NCBI GenBank assembly: GCA_038528385.1
Contig: JBCBET010000001.1
Coordinates: 62,001 to 126,000 of the forward strand
DNA from: Shimia_B sp038528385
GTDB taxonomy: Bacteria > Pseudomonadota > Alphaproteobacteria > Rhodobacterales > Rhodobacteraceae
Direction: 5' to 3'
Length of the DNA: 64,000 nucleotides
Position numbers and translations under genes: made by a program. The notes beneath the pieces are model-generated. The model was not told the origin of the DNA, did no database searches, and saw nothing but the letters and a program-made list of their open reading frames with translations. Below, one piece after another: positions 61,308 through 64,000 of this stretch. Every line of letters begins with the position of its first letter. Position 1 is the first letter of the stretch.

Positions 61308-61852
61308 AGCGCGCTTTCCAGCGCTTTCGACAGCCGCGGCAGGCGCGCCTTCTTCAGGAGCGCGCGCTGCGTGGGCGGGCAGCCCTCCATGCTCTGCGCC
61401 TGGGCCCAGACCGTGGCCACCGCCTGCCCGATCTCCCTCGGAAAGGTGACGAGGAGGGACGTCAGGAAGTGATCGGGCCCGTCGCGGCGGATCCCCTCGT
61501 CCACGAGCGTCTGGCGTGGGAAGTCTTTGGCGTTCTCCGTGAGCAGGATCTCCGCGGAGCCTGCGATGGCCGCGGCGAGGACGTGGATGTCGTTTTCGTC
61601 CGGCAGGTAGAGGCGTCGTTCGTCACTCTCTTTGTGGCGCACCATGGCCTGGGGCCAGAGCCCGCGCAGAACCGCGATCTCCCCCTCCGCCTGGGCGGCG
61701 GGCACGGGACCCAGCCGCGCGGCGGCCCGCCGCCATTCCTCCAGGATGCGCTCGGACCAGAGCGGCGTGAACGTGCCCGCGCGCGCGGCATGGAGGAGGA
61801 CCTCCCGCTGCACCGTGGGATAGAGCACGCAAGCGTCGAGCAGAACCTTCAC
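61304..61852 (-). CDS. PIN-domain protein
   Basis: 182 aa. PIN-fold ribonuclease-like: VKVLLDACVLYPT at the start with the first aspartate, a middle glutamate ILEEWRRAA, and DENDIHVLAAAIAGSAEILLTENAKDFP with later acidic residues. GTG 61852 overlaps the rlmI stop as GTGA. No antitoxin gene is adjacent. It resembles a PIN family I know in Rhodobacteraceae under a locus-tag name (RSP_2648). Confidence 0.87.
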   Translation of the reverse strand: MKVLLDACVLYPTVQREVLLHAARAGTFTPLWSERILEEWRRAAARLGPVPAAQAEGEIAVLRGLWPQAMVRHKESDERRLYLPDENDIHVLAAAIAGSAEILLTENAKDFPRQTLVDEGIRRDGPDHFLTSLLVTFPREIGQAVATVWAQAQSMEGCPPTQRALLKKARLPRLSKALESAL

Positions 61853-63060
61853 AGGAGCCTCAGGAAAAGCGCCTTGAGGTAGCTCGTCTCCGCGAGCGCG
61901 GGATGCTGGGGATGGTCCGGCCCCGCCGCCCCGGTATGGAGCACCTGCGCTTCCCGCCCCGAACGCGCCACGCCGCGCAGGCTGGCGGCGCGGAACTTCT
62001 CGAGCGAGGCGGCGTGGGAGCAGGAGCAAAGCACGAGGGTGCCGCCCGGCGCCACGAGCGGCGCGGCGAGACGCGCGGTCTTTTCATAGGCGCGCAGCCC
62101 CGCCTCCAGAGCGGGCTTGGCCGGTGCAAAGGCGGGCGGGTCGCAGACGACATGGTCAAAGCGCGCGCCCTCCGACCCGAGCCGCGCCAGTACGTCGAAT
62201 GCATCGCCCTGCTCGGTGCGGTACCGATCCTCGGCAGCCATGCGCCGCGCCCCTTCCTCCGCGAGCGCGAGGGCCGGGGCGGAGCCGTCCACCGCTGTCA
62301 CCTCAGCCGCGCCTGCCGCAAGTGCCGCGAGCCCGAAGCCGCCCACATGGGAAAACACGTCGAGCACCTGCCCGCCGGCCACGAGTTTCTGCAGGAATGC
62401 GTGGTTCGGACGCTGGTCGTAGAAGAGCCCGGTTTTCTGCCCCTCCATGAGATCGGCCATGTAGATCGCGCCGTTCATGGGCACGGGGATCGGGCCCTCG
62501 GGCGGTTGGCCCGCGATCACCTCACGAAGCTCCTGCAGGCCCTCGAGGCTCCGCGCCCGACCCGTGCCGTTCAGAATGACCGTGGACATGCCGAGCCCGG
62601 CGAGCGCCGCTGCGAACTCCGCCTTGCGCCTGTCGGCCCAGGCCGCGTTGGCCTGCAGCACCGCCACCTCCCCGAAGCGGTCGATAACCACCCCGGGCAG
62701 GCCGTCTCCCTCCGCGTGGACGAGCCTGTAGAACGGCGCGTCGTAGATCCGCTCACGGAGCGCCAGCGCCTGCGTCAGCTTCGCGGCGATCCAACCGGCG
62801 TCTACGGCCTCTGCCGGGTCGCGCGTTAGGATGCGCCCGGCGATCTTGGACCCCATGTTGACCGCCACCGTGCCGATGGGCGCGCGGCCCGCATCCTCGA
62901 GCAGCGCCAGCGCGCCCGCCGCGAGCGCCTTGGTGCGCCGATCGAGCACGAGCTCGTTGGCATAGACCCACGGCCCGCCATGGCGCAGGCGGCGCGCATC
63001 GGCCTTGGGGCGCAGGCGAATGACGGGGAGATCGGGCAAAGCGGAAAGGGGCGGCTCCAT
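61849..63060 (-). CDS. rlmI: 23S rRNA cytosine-C5 methyltransferase, RlmI type
   Basis: 403 aa. An N-terminal PUA domain (about 1-85), then a class I SAM-dependent methyltransferase domain with VLDVFSHVGGFGLAALAAGA, and the catalytic region HVVCDPPAFAPAKPAL. It methylates a 23S rRNA cytosine in E. coli. Coupled to the PIN gene. Confidence 0.92.
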   Translation of the reverse strand: MEPPLSALPDLPVIRLRPKADARRLRHGGPWVYANELVLDRRTKALAAGALALLEDAGRAPIGTVAVNMGSKIAGRILTRDPAEAVDAGWIAAKLTQALALRERIYDAPFYRLVHAEGDGLPGVVIDRFGEVAVLQANAAWADRRKAEFAAALAGLGMSTVILNGTGRARSLEGLQELREVIAGQPPEGPIPVPMNGAIYMADLMEGQKTGLFYDQRPNHAFLQKLVAGGQVLDVFSHVGGFGLAALAAGAAEVTAVDGSAPALALAEEGARRMAAEDRYRTEQGDAFDVLARLGSEGARFDHVVCDPPAFAPAKPALEAGLRAYEKTARLAAPLVAPGGTLVLCSCSHAASLEKFRAASLRGVARSGREAQVLHTGAAGPDHPQHPALAETSYLKALFLRLL

Positions 63061-63102
63061 GCCACCCCTCTACTGTCTTCATCCGGCGATGTGTAGCGCG
63101 CG

Positions 63103-63708
63103 CTAGAGTTCCGTGGCGACGGCCAGCGGGCGCGACAGTTCCGCCTTGATGACCTCGGCCAGGTGCCCGGAGATCCGGATCTTCTGCCCGTTGCCCCCGC
63201 GGTCGGATTCAATCGCCGCGCGACCGCCGAGCGCCGCGAGATCGGCGTTGATGCGCCGCGTCGGCACGATGATCGCGCCGGTTTCGGCGTCGCGCACCGT
63301 GAGGTCGAAGCGGATCGAATGCACCCCACCCACCGTGTACCGGGCCTTTTCCGTGAGCGCATGGAAGCGCGCCACCTCGATGTCGACGTGCACTGGCTGG
63401 ACGCCCTCCAGCTCGCGCGTGCCGCGCTCGAAGGCGGTTCCCATGAGTTCGCTGACCTGGGCGTAGCGGTCGCCCATGGGATCACCGCGCCAGACGATGT
63501 CGGCGATGGGATAGTAGCTGTTGGCCTCCGACACGCGCAGGTCGCGCGGCACCGCCACGCGCAGCTCGGTGACGTCGAAGGACGGTTGGATTTCCTGGAA
63601 GCCGGGCACCTCGAGCGGCGCGGAGCGCGTGGCCGTGTCCACGGCGGCGCAGGCGGCGAGCGACGCGGCGATGCAGGCGAAAGCGCAAGCGCGCAGGATA
63701 CGGGTCAT
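63103..63708 (-). CDS. predicted lipoprotein of unknown function
   Basis: 201 aa. Signal and lipobox ACIAASLAACAAVD near the N terminus. The mature domain begins with EVPGFQEIQPSFDVTELRVAVP. Repeated beta-rich segments (TVGGVHSIRFDLTVRD) follow. ATG 63708 has AAGGGA at a 6-base spacing and was chosen over 63714 and 63723. I recall a DUF6778-type family in Rhodobacteraceae, but this is not certain. Confidence 0.83.
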   Translation of the reverse strand: MTRILRACAFACIAASLAACAAVDTATRSAPLEVPGFQEIQPSFDVTELRVAVPRDLRVSEANSYYPIADIVWRGDPMGDRYAQVSELMGTAFERGTRELEGVQPVHVDIEVARFHALTEKARYTVGGVHSIRFDLTVRDAETGAIIVPTRRINADLAALGGRAAIESDRGGNGQKIRISGHLAEVIKAELSRPLAVATEL

Positions 63709-63876
63709 GCTCATTCCCTTCATGTGATCCGAACGGATTGTTTCCGGGTTGGACGCAAAAGGGGGCTGAATTGCGGCAATTTCGGGAAAATTGCCGGAAT
63801 TGTGGGGGAAAGCTCCCTATCTGTTGCAGTGCAGGAGGGTGTTGCGGGCGGTCGCGCAACAACGAGCCTGGCCTCC

Positions 63877-63890
63877 GTTAGCGCTATCAT
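63877..63890. promoter_or_regulatory. candidate LacI-type operator upstream of edd
   Basis: GTTAGCGCTATCAT has a perfect TAGCGCTA core and an AGCGCT centre as used by many LacI-family sugar regulators in alphaproteobacteria. It lies about 65 bases before the probable edd start and overlaps a TATCAT that could serve as a -10. Confidence 0.45.
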
Positions 63891-63952
63891 ATCCGCGCCG
63901 ACCATGCTATGCGCCCGCCAAAGCCAGTTCCTTCCCAAGAGGAGAACCCGCA

Positions 63953-64000
63953 ATGCCCGTTGACGCCACAATCGCCAAAGTCACCGACCGCATCATCGCC
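63953..64000 (+). CDS. edd: 5' end of probable 6-phosphogluconate dehydratase (runs off the right edge)
   Basis: Sixteen codons are visible, reading MPVDATIAKVTDRIIA. The VTDRII segment matches the start of Edd proteins (VTNRII in E. coli). GAGGAGAACCC provides the ribosome binding site. The gene would complete the ED route begun by zwf and pgl. Confidence 0.6.
   Translation, partial: MPVDATIAKVTDRIIA

Noticed and set aside
61304..61852. Toxin-antitoxin module at the PIN gene
   Set aside because: No small upstream antitoxin gene; the neighbour is rlmI.
1..64000. Prophage, insertion sequence, integron or CRISPR array
   Set aside because: No transposase, integrase, phage structural gene or regularly spaced repeat array is visible.

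Overview
The window is GC-rich chromosomal DNA of an alphaproteobacterium, most likely family Rhodobacteraceae/Roseobacteraceae. The reasons are gene content and order that I recognise from that group: yceD-rpmF-plsX-fabH-ihfA-merR; nagZ-scpA-scpB between argS and small conserved genes; a DksA/MoxR/vWA/RlmI/PIN block; zwf-pgl-pgi; an MttB-type methyltransferase; and ATGA-coupled operons. I see no rRNA, phage, IS element or CRISPR array. Two tRNA genes are present (Gly-CCC and Pro-GGG).

Layout. 1-4669: an NMT1/THI5-type ABC transporter and a cytochrome P450. 4855-5220: tRNA-Gly and a DUF1330 protein. 5312-20732 (all minus strand) is the most unusual locus, a roughly 15.4 kb run of tightly packed genes. 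It starts with a complete coenzyme F420 biosynthesis set (cofG, cofH, cofD, cofC, cofE), followed by an F420:NADPH oxidoreductase (npdG/fno), an F420-type luciferase-like oxidoreductase and a RutR-like TetR regulator. It continues with an N-carbamoyl-amino-acid amidohydrolase (hyuC/pydC type), a dihydropyrimidinase (hydA/pydB), a DapA-like lyase and an NMT1-type ABC importer with a GNAT gene. I read this as an F420-linked pathway for importing and opening a pyrimidine or hydantoin-like ring. Neither PydA/PydX nor RutA is in the window, so the F420-type oxidoreductase is a candidate for the ring-reduction step. This is an inference. The locus also carries a 3'-end fragment of a second hyuC, next to a small coiled-coil gene.

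20968-25140: thioesterase and the Entner-Doudoroff/glucose genes zwf-pgl-pgi; a second ED gene (probable edd) begins at the right edge. 25298-33818: HNH nuclease, esterase, AlkA-like glycosylase, cobalamin genes (cobK, cbiD, cobA, cobB), an MFS transporter and an aminotransferase. 34051-38753: MttB-family methyltransferase, ABC-F ATPase, OlsB and MsrB. 38775-43211: BamE-like lipoprotein, YceD, L32, PlsX, FabH, IHF-alpha and a MerR regulator. 43271-52594: tRNA-Pro, dCTP deaminase, a CDO-like cupin with a curtailed C terminus, ScpB/ScpA, NagZ, a SPOR protein, ArgS, Dgt and an ErpA-like protein. 53085-54032: two tandem small secreted paralogues, each followed by a strong terminator. 54148-64000: Xth, a flavin monooxygenase, a zinc-finger-less DksA, a MoxR/lipoprotein/vWA/M48 group, a PIN protein coupled to RlmI, a lipoprotein and the start of edd.

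Recurring features: several operons are coupled by ATGA, TTGA or GTGA overlaps. Four convergent gene pairs share the same 4-nt stop-codon overlap (CTAG or CTAA). Two copies of a double-hairpin GC-rich repeat each lie just downstream of an ABC substrate-binding-protein gene. All assignments come from reading the sequence; no database search was run.
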